Origin: Deltaproteobacteria bacterium
GTDB lineage: Bacteria; Desulfobacterota; RBG-13-43-22
Reading direction: 5' to 3'
Length of the DNA: 64,000 bases
Assembly (NCBI GenBank): GCA_016208255.1
Contig: JACQYK010000065.1
Span: forward strand, 1-64,000
Shown here: piece after piece, positions 8,133-17,191 of the stretch
Layout: each line of letters begins with the position of its first letter
Position numbering within the stretch: position 1 is the first letter of the stretch
Notes under the pieces: model-generated
The model's database searches: none
What the model was told of the DNA's origin: nothing
What the model saw: the letters and a program-made list of their open reading frames with translations, nothing else
Made by a program: the position numbers and the translations under genes

Positions 8133-8451
8133 TCATCGTCCGGCGAGACGGTAGGTTTCTAAACCAGCCCGTGGATCTATCAATCTTTTATTTAGGATCT
8201 GCCTGGCATGATCGGCCAGAATAAACCCAAGCCAGGCATAATCCGCCAGGATCTTTGGATCAGGGGTGTCAAGGGCGGCCGCCTTCCCCTTCAACCAAAA
8301 ACACTATTTCATCGGATCCGGACCAGTAGAATCGAGCCGAGGTGATACCCCCGCTTTTACGGCGAAGGCGGCATAACTCAAAAGCTTTGTTTTCCATCGT
8401 CTCCCGCCGTCCTTTGTCACGTCGCTCCCAGATAGTGAGTTGAATCGGCAT
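8133..8451 (-). pseudogene. frameshifted paralogue of the 107-aa protein at 16631
   Basis: The first 56 codons (MPIQLTIWERRDKGRRETM and on) match the gene at 16631-16954. One extra G in GAAGGGGAAGGCGGCC, near 8277, then shifts the frame. In the next frame the match continues to the C-terminus (ADYAWLGFILADHA, then LETYRLAGR and a stop at 8133). Frame-corrected it is full length, so this is a recent pseudogene or a sequencing error. It keeps a good ribosome site (AAGGAG). Confidence 0.8.
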
Positions 8452-8628
8452 AACCTTTCTCCTTCTCTACCATCCTAATCCTATGGGGAAGAGATGCAGT
8501 TCATCGTACCCGTGTAGGTATATTCTCCCCAGAGACCTTTACCGAATCTATATATTAAAGTTGACATCAGAACACAGAAAATAATGGCCATCAAACCTGC
8601 GAACCTACTTTTTACTTTGATATTACAT

Positions 8629-8675
8629 AAATCCCCCCTATCCCCCCTTTAGCAAAGGGGGGCAGGGGGGGATTT
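8629..8675. repeat. C-rich/G-rich palindromic repeat
   Basis: A 47-bp inverted repeat with arms AAATCCCCCC and GGGGGGATTT around an inner CCCCCCTTT/AAAGGGGGG hairpin. Elements of this form recur in many bacterial genomes. The remaining sequence between 8452 and 8836 shows nothing else. Confidence 0.7.
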
Positions 8676-8836
8676 GACGATCGGAGGAAGTAACCTATGG
8701 TGATATCCTCCAACATAAACAAAAAGACCCAAACATTTAAGTATAACGACCGGATCAATGTGTTTTTGAACAAATGGTATGCTACTGTGAGGTTAATCCA
8801 GTAAATCCCTTTAAAATTTTGATGGGCGGGAAGTCT

Positions 8837-9106
8837 TTATTCGAACAGGTCTGAATGGGAACCGGTTCTTACCAGGCAAAGGGTACTACCTTCAATTCTG
8901 TAAATTAGCAGCCAGTCCCCTTCAATATGGCACTCCCGGCAGTCCTTCAATGTTCCCTTCAGTGCATGATCCTTGTTACGTGCAGGCAATTCTTCCCCGG
9001 CAACGAGCGATTCAATAATCGATTTGAGTTTGTTGAGATTTTTCCCGCGTCGGATGAGAAGTTTCACATCCCTCTTGAACTGGGTTTCCCGTCTGATGGA
9101 GCGCAT
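8837..9106 (-). CDS. YafQ-type RelE-superfamily mRNA interferase toxin
   Basis: 89 aa close to the YafQ pattern: TQFKRDVKLLIRRGKNLNKL at the start, LPARNKDHALKGTLKDCRECHIEGDWLLIYRI in the middle and a terminal LVRTGSHSDLF. The histidines of the YafQ active site (D-H, ECHI and GSHSDLF) are present. It follows its antitoxin after a 4-bp gap. YafQ toxins cleave mRNA on the ribosome. Confidence 0.9.
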   Translation of the reverse strand: MRSIRRETQFKRDVKLLIRRGKNLNKLKSIIESLVAGEELPARNKDHALKGTLKDCRECHIEGDWLLIYRIEGSTLCLVRTGSHSDLFE

Positions 9107-9110
9107 GACC

Positions 9111-9374
9111 TCAGATGCCCAGGTCCTTGAAAAGCTCTTTCGTTGTAGAAAACCGTCGCCCTTTACCTTTTCGTGAGTTGGCGATCGCCTTTATGGTTTT
9201 TTTATTAGGTACCTGCAATTCAAACGGAAGGCCTCTTTGAGCCACTACCTGCCGGTAAAACAGTTCTACTGAATTGGAAATCGAAAGACCCATTTCTTTA
9301 AGGATGGATTCCGCCTCTTTTTTGACCTGCGGTTCGATCAAGGCTCGTGCGGTTGCTGTTTTTGTTGTTCCCAT
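9111..9374 (-). CDS. RelB/DinJ family antitoxin
   Basis: Runs from the ATG at 9374 (MGTTKTATARALIEPQ, 87 aa). The longer track start at 9443 is not needed, because GAGGAG sits 8 bp before this ATG. It has the RelB/DinJ ribbon-helix-helix signature (ARALIEPQVKKEAESILKEMG, then SISNSVELFYRQVVAQRGLPFEL) and a basic C-terminus to bind the toxin. First gene of a DinJ-YafQ-type pair, probably autoregulated. Confidence 0.88.
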   Translation of the reverse strand: MGTTKTATARALIEPQVKKEAESILKEMGLSISNSVELFYRQVVAQRGLPFELQVPNKKTIKAIANSRKGKGRRFSTTKELFKDLGI

Positions 9375-9589
9375 GGATTTTTCTCCTCTTTTTCTAATCA
9401 AGGATATAGCCCGTCTCAGGTTGAGAAGAAGCGGATGAGCCATACCGAATTGTTCATGATTTTTTATGGCATATTATATGCTATCTTAACCGTTTGTCAA
9501 ATCATAAAATGGAAGCTTCCCGCAGGAAGATTCCGGCGACCCTGCCGGGGGGTGTATGACTATATTAAAGGGAAGTATCCGACAGACTT

Positions 9590-9637
9590 GACAGGATCGA
9601 GAGGATTCAAAACAAAATACATCCTGTAAATCCTGTC
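9590..9637. repeat. ACAGGAT / ATCCTGT inverted repeat
   Basis: GACAGGAT at the left is mirrored by ATCCTGT-AA-ATCCTGTC at the right around an A-rich centre. It sits at the 3' side of the SARP-regulator remnant. It resembles repeat units common in intergenic regions of Desulfobacterota. Confidence 0.5.
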
Positions 9638-9839
9638 TAAAAAATATTCTTTGAATTTTGGATTTTCTTATAAAGGGACATGGTCACTTCATCCGGTTCG
9701 GGGCGGCCTGTCCCAGGATGAAAAGCACCCTCTTGTCCTGGTTTTTATTGATTTGTGCAAGGAGCCGTGGCCGTGGAAGGACGCCCAGGACTCTGGGAGG
9801 AACAATCTTCGACAGGTTGGTGATGGATTTTATTCCCAT
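9637..9839 (-). pseudogene. SARP/STAND regulator reduced to its two ends
   Basis: From the ATG at 9839 about 48 residues (SITNLSKIVPPRVLGVLPRP, then NQDKRVLFILGQAA) match the N-terminus of the 1107-aa regulator at 17192-20515, up to the edge of its P-loop. The sequence then jumps, in another frame, to PEPDEVTMSLYKKIQNS, which matches the last residues of that protein. About 3.1 kb between the two ends has been lost. This is a deletion relic of a third copy of the family. Confidence 0.85.
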
Positions 9840-10180
9840 ATGTCAGTTCTATGCCTTCAGGATCTCTTTTTATCATAAAACTTTTAATTATGCGAGATCC
9901 ATCGGACGGTTCGGCCCCAACCATCCAGGTCGTTGACCGAGGAAGATCCGGCAATATGAAATTTTATGTATAGTTTCCCAGTTTCTCGGTCGATAAGAAA
10001 ATGCAGATCACCCTATCGTCCCTTTTATCCTTGACCGCTATTTCACCTTATTTTATACTCTCACAATTGAGAAAAACTTTTTCTCAAAGATAACAGTAGC
10101 AATAAGTAAAATGAAACTGCAATGAAAAGAATAATGAACGTTTATAAAAAGAATTCTTCAAAGTTAATGGGGTCCCGACC
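9840..10180. other. intergenic region with one hairpin
   Basis: No convincing gene. A perfect 21-nt palindrome, TTGAGAAAAA-C-TTTTTCTCAA, occurs at 10067-10087 and could act as a terminator in either direction. Confidence 0.5.
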
Positions 10181-10309
10181 CTTTTTCAATTTATTCGATT
10201 AGAGAAGGACTTAAAAGAAAAATTGGGGATTAAGGTTGACCTGGTTATGAAAACAGCCTTGAAACCCAACATCGGACGGCAAATCCTTCGAGAGGTCATA
10301 CCGATATGA
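10181..10309 (+). pseudogene. MntA-type nucleotidyltransferase antitoxin, C-terminal remnant
   Basis: An open frame without start codon whose translation (LFQFIRLEKDLKEKLGIKVD, then ALKPNIGRQILREVIPI) matches the C-terminus of MNT-family nucleotidyltransferases. The catalytic half (GSxxxGxxxxxSDxD) is missing. Its stop overlaps the HepT start as ATGA, as in intact mntA-hepT operons. The antitoxin has therefore been lost while its partner remains. Confidence 0.75.
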
Positions 10310-10668
10310 AGACAAAGCGGGAATATCGAGACTTTCTTGATGATATTTTAGAAAACGCTCAAAAGGCGCAAAGGTTTATAGAAGGAATTCAGTTTAAAGA
10401 TTTTAAAAAAAACGAAGAGAAAATATTTGCCGTTGTCCGAGCCCTTGAACTTATTGGGGAAGCTGCTTCACATATTCCCAAGTCCATAAGATCCAAAGGG
10501 CCAAATGTACCATGGACAGAAATGAGCGGGATGAGAAATAAACTCGCTCATGAATATTTTGGAGTAGACCTAAAAGTCGTTTGGAAAACGATGAAAAAAG
10601 ACATCCCGCCGTTAATTAAAGAAATCACACGAATTATTGAAAATCTTAACTCCATCGGTAATCTTTAG
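10306..10668 (+). CDS. hepT: HepT family toxin (DUF86)
   Basis: 120 aa with the HepT/HEPN signature: a helical protein with RALELIGEAASHIP, WTEMSGMRNKLAHEYFGVD and the R-x4-H-x-Y motif (RNKLAHEY). This motif forms the RNase site and carries the tyrosine that MntA partners AMPylate. The ORF is intact, but the upstream antitoxin is only a fragment. The toxin may be silenced, inactive or controlled by an antitoxin elsewhere. Confidence 0.88.
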   Translation: MKTKREYRDFLDDILENAQKAQRFIEGIQFKDFKKNEEKIFAVVRALELIGEAASHIPKSIRSKGPNVPWTEMSGMRNKLAHEYFGVDLKVVWKTMKKDIPPLIKEITRIIENLNSIGNL

Positions 10669-10669
10669 C

Positions 10670-10735
10670 AAGGCCGTCTTTACCTTTGACTTCCATTTTC
10701 GAGAACAAGGTTTTTCGGTCAACTCTGATTGTTGA
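10670..10735 (+). pseudogene. PIN-domain (VapC) toxin, C-terminal tail
   Basis: KAVFTFDFHFREQGFSVNSD followed by a stop is the last part of a VapC-type PIN domain, including the terminal acidic residue in TFDxHF. Nothing upstream in this frame belongs to the toxin. It is nearly identical to the tail at 15130-15196, so both derive from related vapC genes. Confidence 0.65.
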
Positions 10736-10837
10736 AGGGAAGGGTGTAACATGCCCCCTTGGCCTGGTAATAGTAAAATCGTCAATCAGATAACTTACTT
10801 AACTATTCGGGCGCTGTCCCTACTTTACCTCATTTTT

Positions 10838-11300
10838 TTATTTAACTGGTTCCCAAGTAAGAATGGCACGTATAGTCTTGCCCAGGCCAAGATGCGGCAT
10901 ATTGTTCGGACCCCACTGACTAATGATTTTCAGACGATTACCCTCTAATTTGAAAAAGCGTGTTTGCTCGGTACCAACCCACCACTCAGACCAGGCAACG
11001 TCGACCTTGGTGATAAACTTGTCGCCTTCGAATCGAAACATACCTGAATACGCCAACATCATAAGCATGGCGGCGGTCTATCTTCTGGTGTTTGCGGTTT
11101 TTTGCGGCCCTCGCCTGTAATGATGGCTATCATTCTGCCCTCGGGCGTCAAGATAAGATAGCCAAGCGGATTCGGACTATTTTCAAAATAAGGTTTCAGT
11201 TCACCTGTTTCCTGTATCTCCGCATTCGGTCATCAGCAAAGCTCGGTTGAACTATAACAAGAAACCAAAATAGAACTACTGACCATTTCAACTCAAACAT
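10838..11300 (-). pseudogene. lipocalin-like secreted protein, frameshifted
   Basis: Starts at 11300 after a strong ribosome site (AAAGGAGG) with a signal peptide (FELKWSVVLFWFLVIVQPSF). The frame then shifts twice. In successive frames it reads NPLGYLILTPEGRMIAIITG and MLAYSGMFRFEGDKFITKVD, then WWVGTEQTRFFKLEGNRL, the pattern of the lipocalin-like domain family PF13924. Two frameshifts make it a pseudogene unless the sequence has errors. Confidence 0.72.
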
Positions 11301-11663
11301 GGCGGCCTCCTTTTTACTTTTAGAAATTTTTTTATTTTCAATTTATTAACGATATTCTTGCCGCTATTTAACCCCTCCCTGAAAACCATATGTTGAAGCA
11401 AAGGTATTTTATCCACCCATCTTTCACCTGGCATATCTCTTCAGAATAACCGTCGACATGAAAGGCACAGGTAGAGAGGTGCACCTCCCTGCCTGTTGAA
11501 TAAAATTTAGCAGAACCAGGGATAAAAAAAGGATACAAGGCCGAATCGAATCTTATTGAAAATAGGAATAAATTTTTCCAAAGGATCCGGAATTTCATTT
11601 TTTTATGCTCCGGGCCCTCTTTTTCTAAGAGATTAAAGAGACCAACAGGCGTGCTGGGGGGTA
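11301..11663 (-). other. duplicated 3' flank of the SARP regulator copies
   Basis: No gene is convincing (the 76-codon ORF here has no recognisable character). About 110 bp next to 11663 resembles the flank after the intact copy (17079-17191), including a hairpin CCGGA...TCCGG with an A-rich loop and the block AATAAATTTTTYC. The duplication therefore covered the 3' flank as well as the gene. Confidence 0.6.
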
Positions 11664-14600
11664 TTATGGATTTTCGATTTTCTTATGTAAAGATTTGGTC
11701 AAAGCATCCGGTTCGGCATCGAGTCCCTCGCGGAGGACCTTTTGGTATGATTTGTAGAGATGGAGGGCTTTATCGTGTTTGCCCATAGCGGCATAAAGGA
11801 CCATGAGACGTCGATGGGCCTCCTCTGAAAAGGGATCACATTCAATGGCCTTTTCGTAGAAAGAGATCGCCTTGCGCGGGGCGCCACGGTCTTCATAAAT
11901 TCGAGCCGTTTTGACCAGAAGGCCAAGGTATTTCCGCCTCAGTTCCTCTCTTCTGGACCCGGCCCATTCGGAATAAACATCATCAGGCAGGAAATCACCT
12001 TTGTAAAGGCCAATCGCTTCCTGAAAGACAAAAAGGGCTTCTTCTATCTGCTGACTTGCTTCCCTTTTTTCTCCTTCTTTAAGCAAGGCCAGAAATTTAT
12101 TCACATCGACTTCACAAATCCCCTGGTCCAAAGATACCCAGTTTTCCTTCAGTCGCACATAGTAATAACCATATTTTGGATCCATATCCGGCTCAAGGAT
12201 TTGGCGAAGCCGATGGAGGGCGCTCTTGAAGTTCTTTTCCACCTTGGCCGGTTGTCCTTCCGGCCAGAGGCTCTCCATAAGCACTTCCTTCCGGACACCA
12301 TCCTCCCACTGGGCCACAATAGCCTTGAGCATGTTTTTGGTCAGGCTGCCGTGCCACTCTTCCTCTTTCACGGGAGAGCCAGACCGGATGACCCTGAATC
12401 CCCCAAGGGTTTCGATCCTGAGAAGGGGAAGGGACGACCGATGCAAGGCCCGTCTGACTTTTAATGCTTTGGCCCGGATAGTTCGATCGGGATGGTTCGA
12501 AAGCATTTCCAGTTCAGTTTCAGCCTGAGGGGGCCGGCGGGTTGAAAGGATTTTCAGCGCGTAATCCCTTTCTTCCTGATTGCCCAGTTCGATAGCCAGG
12601 GCACATACCCTGGCTATATCCTCTGGGCTTGTATACTGGAAGTATGCGAGTCCCTTTCCCCTGGCGATCTCGAATCCGGAATGGAGGTGTTGGGCTGTTT
12701 TGTTTGGGTCCTTTTTTTGCCAATAAATTAGGGCCAGGGCAAAATAGGCTTCAACAGTAAGGCCGGCTGAGATACTTAAAAATAATCCAGGGCATTTTGA
12801 AGATCCTTTAAAATCGTTTCATCTGGTTCATCTTGACTCCACAGGAATCCTCTAAAAACAGCTATGCGATGAAGGAGCCATATTAAGCTATAATTACTGG
12901 CAGGCAGAAATTTGCGGGATTGTTGTAAATATTCTTTGGCCTTATCATAATCACCTTCAAAATAACAGTTAATTCCCAGGTAATAAAGGATATTTCCGGC
13001 CGTTCTAAACTGCCCCTGGGCAACAGCCAGCTGGAGGAAGTGCTGCCCGAGTTCTTCGGCCTCCCTGTGTTGTCCCAAATTTGTTTTCAGATTTAGGTAT
13101 TCATGGATTAAAATTGTATATAGATAGATGAGACCAAGCCTTTCGCACTCTTTTTGTAAAATTTTATACTCCGCTTCCGCCTTTTCCAGGTCCCCCTTGA
13201 ATGAAAATAAAATACCTTGGCTGAAGTGATATTCAACCTCAATTTCGGGGAAAGGCTGTTTCTTTAGTAATTTCTCGATCTCTTTGGAAATCTCATCAGC
13301 CAGGGAGATTTCCTGCACAAACATTAGAGCTCCGAAACTACGAATTAAGGCAAAGATTTGCATCATCAACGGCGCCTTATTTGTCCTGGCTATGAGGTAG
13401 GCATTCTGACTGGCCTGGTAGGCCTTCCGAGGGTTGAAGAAACAGAATCCAGAGTTGAGATTCATCCATAGGGACACCCTTTCACGAGGATAGAGGTCTT
13501 GGTCTATGGTGCTCAGGAGATCTTCCCCTTTAGTGAGTAGCACGGACATAGGAACCGGTTCCTGTCCTCCCAATAACGTTGTGGTCCCAATAAGCGTCGA
13601 TAGGGAAACAAGGCAGCCTCTCAAATCACCTGCTTTTTCGAAGAGGGTGAATGCCTGGTAAAGTATGGGAAGATTTTTTGCTGGACTTGTTGTCCAGACC
13701 GTTGTCCTGGAAAAATAATACAGGAGCCATGGGTTTCCCTGAAGGGTTTTTTCCGGAAGGGCTTGAAGCCATTTCAAAAGGTCGGTATTCCTCACGGACC
13801 AGACCAGATCCAAGCCGACTTTTTCGATGGCCGGAATAGCCGATTCATAAGCGCCGGCCTTGAGAAAATATTGGATAGCATCTTCCAGCCGGTCCCTTTG
13901 TTGAAAGAGGAGGCCTGCTTTTTTATATAGGGATTGCCGGGTTTCGGGGGAAAGCTCGGTATTGAATTTCAGCAGCAGAAAGTCTCTGAATAGTTGGTGA
14001 TATCTAAATACCCAGCCTTTCCCCTCTTCATAATTCGACTGTACAAAGAGATGCTTTCTGGCCGCCTCCTGGAGAACCTCTTCCATATCTTTCGTTTCCA
14101 GGAGTTCCCCAACGAACTTTGTTTCCATCTTGTCCAAGATGGAGGATTTAATCAGGAACTCCCGTATCTCTACCTGTTGAGGGGAGAGGATGACTTCTTC
14201 GAAGAACCGGAAGGCTTCTTTTTTAATATGATCCGGCATCTTTTCGGAAATATATTTTTCCCTTTCCCCTTCGGGCAGTTTTTCCAGGGTTTCGGAAAAC
14301 AACAGGAGACCCCCCACCCAGCCCTCCGTGGAGGAATGAATCCTGGCCACCTGGGAGGAACTCAGGGTGATCTTTCGCATCACTCGGAAAAAAGCCCTGG
14401 TTTCCTCCGGATTAAAGGCCAGGTCCCCATTGGTCAGGACCTGGGCCTGCTGTTTAATCTTCAGTTCTTGTAAACCAAAGGGCGGTTCTTCACGAGAGAG
14501 CATGATGAGACGAAGGTGAGGCGGGGCTTCATGCGCCAGGGTTTTAAGAAAAAGGAAGGAAGAGGCGTTCGTGGTTAGTCGGTCCAGGCCGTCTAAAACT

Positions 14601-14686
14601 AATTGAACCGGATCGTTGATCTGTTCAAACATGACCTGGACCCACTCCCGGTAACGCAGCGTCGGTTCAAGAACACTTTGGCTCAT
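11664..14686 (-). pseudogene. SARP/STAND transcriptional regulator, 5'-truncated and frameshifted copy
   Basis: A paralogue of the 1107-aa protein at 17192-20515. The track splits it into 12776-14686 (STAND and helical-repeat part) and 11664-12506 (winged helix and BTAD). Restoring one T in the TATTTTTAAG run near 12776 joins them through FLSISAGLTVEAYFALALIY and on into the second ORF. At the 5' end the first ~95 residues, including the P-loop, are missing and a stop lies just upstream of LDFYPAM. It is therefore almost certainly inactive as an ATPase. Confidence 0.82.
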
Positions 14687-14851
14687 GGCCGGATAAAAGT
14701 CAAGTTATTTTAGGTTGTTTAGGTTGAGGTGGATCGAGACAAATACCTCCATCAGGAAAAACACTGCTGATTAAATCAGGGGATACTTTCATTTGACAAG
14801 GAGGTAACGCAAGTGATATCATGTAATCAATTGTGTTGTCATGGAGGTATT

Positions 14852-15115
14852 ATGGTCAGAACTCAAATTCAATTAACCACCGAGCAGGCCCGGGAGCTTA
14901 AGAAATTAGCCCTTTCCCGCCAGGCTTCTATTTCCGAACTGGTCCGAAAGGCGGTGGACGATCTGATCAAATCAAAAAACAGGGACGACACCGAGGACAT
15001 AAAAAAGAGGGCCCTGGAAATCATGGGGAAGTATCATTCCGGGAAAAAAGATATTTCCAAGAAGCATGATATCTATCTGAAGGAATTTGAGTCTGGTCGA
15101 TTGTGTCGGCTTTGA
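14852..15115 (+). CDS. VapB-type ribbon-helix-helix antitoxin
   Basis: 87 aa from the ATG at 14852, which has GGAGGT at ideal spacing (the track start at 14813 is not supported). MVRTQIQLTTEQARELKKLA, then ASISELVRKAVDDLI is a ribbon-helix-helix domain. The C-terminal ~25 residues (SGKKDISKKHDIYLKEFE) resemble VapB antitoxins that pair with PIN toxins. The last residues come from fusion to the truncated vapC that follows. Confidence 0.75.
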   Translation: MVRTQIQLTTEQARELKKLALSRQASISELVRKAVDDLIKSKNRDDTEDIKKRALEIMGKYHSGKKDISKKHDIYLKEFESGRLCRL

Positions 15116-15196
15116 AGTCATGCGCACCTGGGGATTAAAGCCGTCTTTACCTTTGATCCTCATTTTCGAGAACAAGGCTTTTCGATCAACCTCTGA
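15090..15196 (+). pseudogene. VapC toxin remnant
   Basis: In the frame after the antitoxin, SLVDCVGFEVMR is the classic VapC segment carrying the third acidic residue. After a one-base shift the C-terminus HLGIKAVFTFDPHFREQGFS continues to a stop. The first ~90 residues of the toxin are gone, so the antitoxin now stands without a functional partner. Confidence 0.75.
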
Positions 15197-15263
15197 GGGT
15201 TGGAGGGCAGATTACCTCCAACCCTCAGAGGTAGAAACGGAGAAGACGACTTCTTAATTCCCT

Positions 15264-16535
15264 TTATTTTTTCAGGGCCTGATAAACCAGACTCCGAATT
15301 AAGTTTCCATTGTCGACGCCGGATCGTTCCATGTCGTTCATCATAAAGACAACGAACATATCCTCTTTTGGGTCAACCAAAAAATACGACCCTCCACTAC
15401 CCATCCAATAGTAGTCACCTACGGAACCGGTCATCGCGTTTGTTCCCGGCATCACCCGTACTCCAAAACCCAGCCCATACCCATTACCAGGAAACCAGTA
15501 TCCAGGGATCGATCCCAAATGGTCGGAGGTCATATAGGCTACGGTTTTGGGACCGAGGATCCGAACACCATCCAGGGACCCGCCTTTCAGGAGCATCAGG
15601 GCAAACCGGGCGTAATCCATGGGTGTGGCCACCATCCCCTCTCCACCGGCAAGAAATTTCGGTGACTTGGAGACATCGAGCATGTCCTGGGGTTTTCCGG
15701 TTCGCGGATTTTTCGGAGGTTGGGCCAGCCGATCCTGGTTCTCAGGCTTTACCCAGAATCCGGAATCCTTCATGTCCAGGGGTTTGAATATCCTATCTTC
15801 AAGATACCGATCCAAGGGTTGGCCGGAAAGAACTTCGATAAGCCGTCCGAGCAGAGCATTGGATCGACTGTAATTCCATCTGGTACCAGGCTGAAAAAGC
15901 AAAGGAAGTTTAGCCAACTTAGTAGTGGCTTCGGCCAGCGTTTCATTTTCATCCCATATTTTAGCTTCCGCCCATTTCTGCTGGACCAGGTTTTTCCCGA
16001 ACCAAGGCATTTCATAAACCATACCGGAGGTCTGCCGGAGCAGGTCATAAATAAACATTTCCCGATTGCAGGGAACAAGTTCCAGGGTTGCATTCCCGGT
16101 TTGTGGATCTTTTTTTTCCACACCTACCTTAAGGCCCTTGAGTTCGGGGAGAAACTTCGAGACGGAATCCGGTAGAATAAACTTCCCTTCCTCCCACAAC
16201 ATCATAATTCCGAAGGCGGTGATGGGTTTACTCATCGAGTAAATACGGAAGATGGTGTCTTTTTTCATGGGCATTTTGTTTTCCTTGTCCTGCATCCCGT
16301 AGGTTTTAAAATAGGCGATCTTCCCATTACGGCCGATCAGGATGGTCGCGCCGGGAATGATCCCTTTTTCAATATACGAGGCCAGGGTTTTATCAATAAA
16401 AGCCAACCGTTCGGAAGAAAAGCCAAGGTCTTCGGGCTTTTTGGCCATCTCCAGGGGCTTGCCCCAAACGGTCCCCGAAGAGAAAATGAAAGAGATTACT
16501 ATGAAACAGAAAATAATTCGTCGATATGTTTTCAT
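15264..16535 (-). CDS. exported serine hydrolase, class C beta-lactamase/esterase family
   Basis: 423 aa with an N-terminal signal peptide (residues 1-25, ending SGTVWG). The penicillin-binding-like fold is shown by SMSK (catalytic Ser in IYSMSKPITAFG), the YSN-type motif in NYSRSNALLGRL and a late GSGGSYFLV segment replacing KTG. Proteins of this kind (EstB-like) are mostly periplasmic esterases or peptidases, not resistance enzymes. A ribosome site (GGAGGAA) precedes the ATG. Confidence 0.87.
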   Translation of the reverse strand: MKTYRRIIFCFIVISFIFSSGTVWGKPLEMAKKPEDLGFSSERLAFIDKTLASYIEKGIIPGATILIGRNGKIAYFKTYGMQDKENKMPMKKDTIFRIYSMSKPITAFGIMMLWEEGKFILPDSVSKFLPELKGLKVGVEKKDPQTGNATLELVPCNREMFIYDLLRQTSGMVYEMPWFGKNLVQQKWAEAKIWDENETLAEATTKLAKLPLLFQPGTRWNYSRSNALLGRLIEVLSGQPLDRYLEDRIFKPLDMKDSGFWVKPENQDRLAQPPKNPRTGKPQDMLDVSKSPKFLAGGEGMVATPMDYARFALMLLKGGSLDGVRILGPKTVAYMTSDHLGSIPGYWFPGNGYGLGFGVRVMPGTNAMTGSVGDYYWMGSGGSYFLVDPKEDMFVVFMMNDMERSGVDNGNLIRSLVYQALKK

Positions 16536-16630
16536 GGTTCCTCCTTTTTGGGTTAACTGGAATTTTCTTTTAATCAGTTGTCATAAGAAACCTTTCTTCC
16601 TCCTCAGACTAAGTTGAATACACTATTGAT

Positions 16631-16954
16631 CTAACCATACCGTCCTGCGATGCGATAAATCTGTAATCCGGTTTTTGGATCTATCAGTCTTTTATTCAGG
16701 ATCTGACTGGCCTGATCTGCCAAGACAAAGCCAAGCCAGGCATAATCCGCCAGAATCTTCTGGTCTGGGGTGTCCAGGGCGGCCGCTTCTCCTTCAAATA
16801 AAAAAACAATTTCGTCAGACCCAGACCAGTAGAATCGGGTTGAGGTGATACCCTCGCTCTTACGGCAAAGCCTGCACAACTCCAGGGCGATGTTCCCCAT
16901 GGTCTCCCGTCTTCCACTGTCACGCCGTTCCCAGATAGAAAGTTGAATCGGCAT
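16631..16954 (-). CDS. conserved protein of unknown function, partner of the SARP regulator
   Basis: 107 aa from the ATG at 16954 (MPIQLSIWERRD). The track start four codons earlier would bury the ribosome site AGGAAGG. I do not recognise a named family. Visible features are a charged N-terminal segment, SEGITSTRFYWSGSDEIVFLFEGEAAALDTPD and a C-terminal RLIDPKTGLQIYRIAGR. It lies downstream of the intact SARP/STAND regulator. A frameshifted paralogue (8133-8451) lies downstream of that regulator's relic copy, so the two genes appear to travel together. Confidence 0.7.
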   Translation of the reverse strand: MPIQLSIWERRDSGRRETMGNIALELCRLCRKSEGITSTRFYWSGSDEIVFLFEGEAAALDTPDQKILADYAWLGFVLADQASQILNKRLIDPKTGLQIYRIAGRYG

Positions 16955-17191
16955 AACCTTCCTCATTTTTGTGATTCAGAAAATCCAACCGTAAATATTA
17001 AATGCATTTATTCCCTGCCGGTCATACTCAAGGTAGCAGAATCAAGGTCACAAAAAGGCAACAAAGTTAAAATGGATCTTATTGAAATTAGGAATAAATT
17101 TTTTCAATGAGCCCGGATTTCTATTTTTTAATACTCCGGGCCTTCTTTTTTCTTAGAGATTTGAGAGACAGGCAGGTGTGCGGGGGGGGAA

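Noticed and set aside
9651-9936. Plus-strand ORFs of 75 and 92 codons
   Set aside because: They are antisense shadows of the regulator relic, whose minus-strand homology is clear.
11368-11598. 76-codon ORF on the minus strand
   Set aside because: It falls in the duplicated 3' flank of the regulator copies, has no homologue in the other flank and no ribosome site, so it is probably chance.
14813-14851. Longer start for the VapB-type antitoxin as given by the ORF track
   Set aside because: The ATG at 14852 has an ideal GGAGGT, and the upstream codons look like leader sequence.
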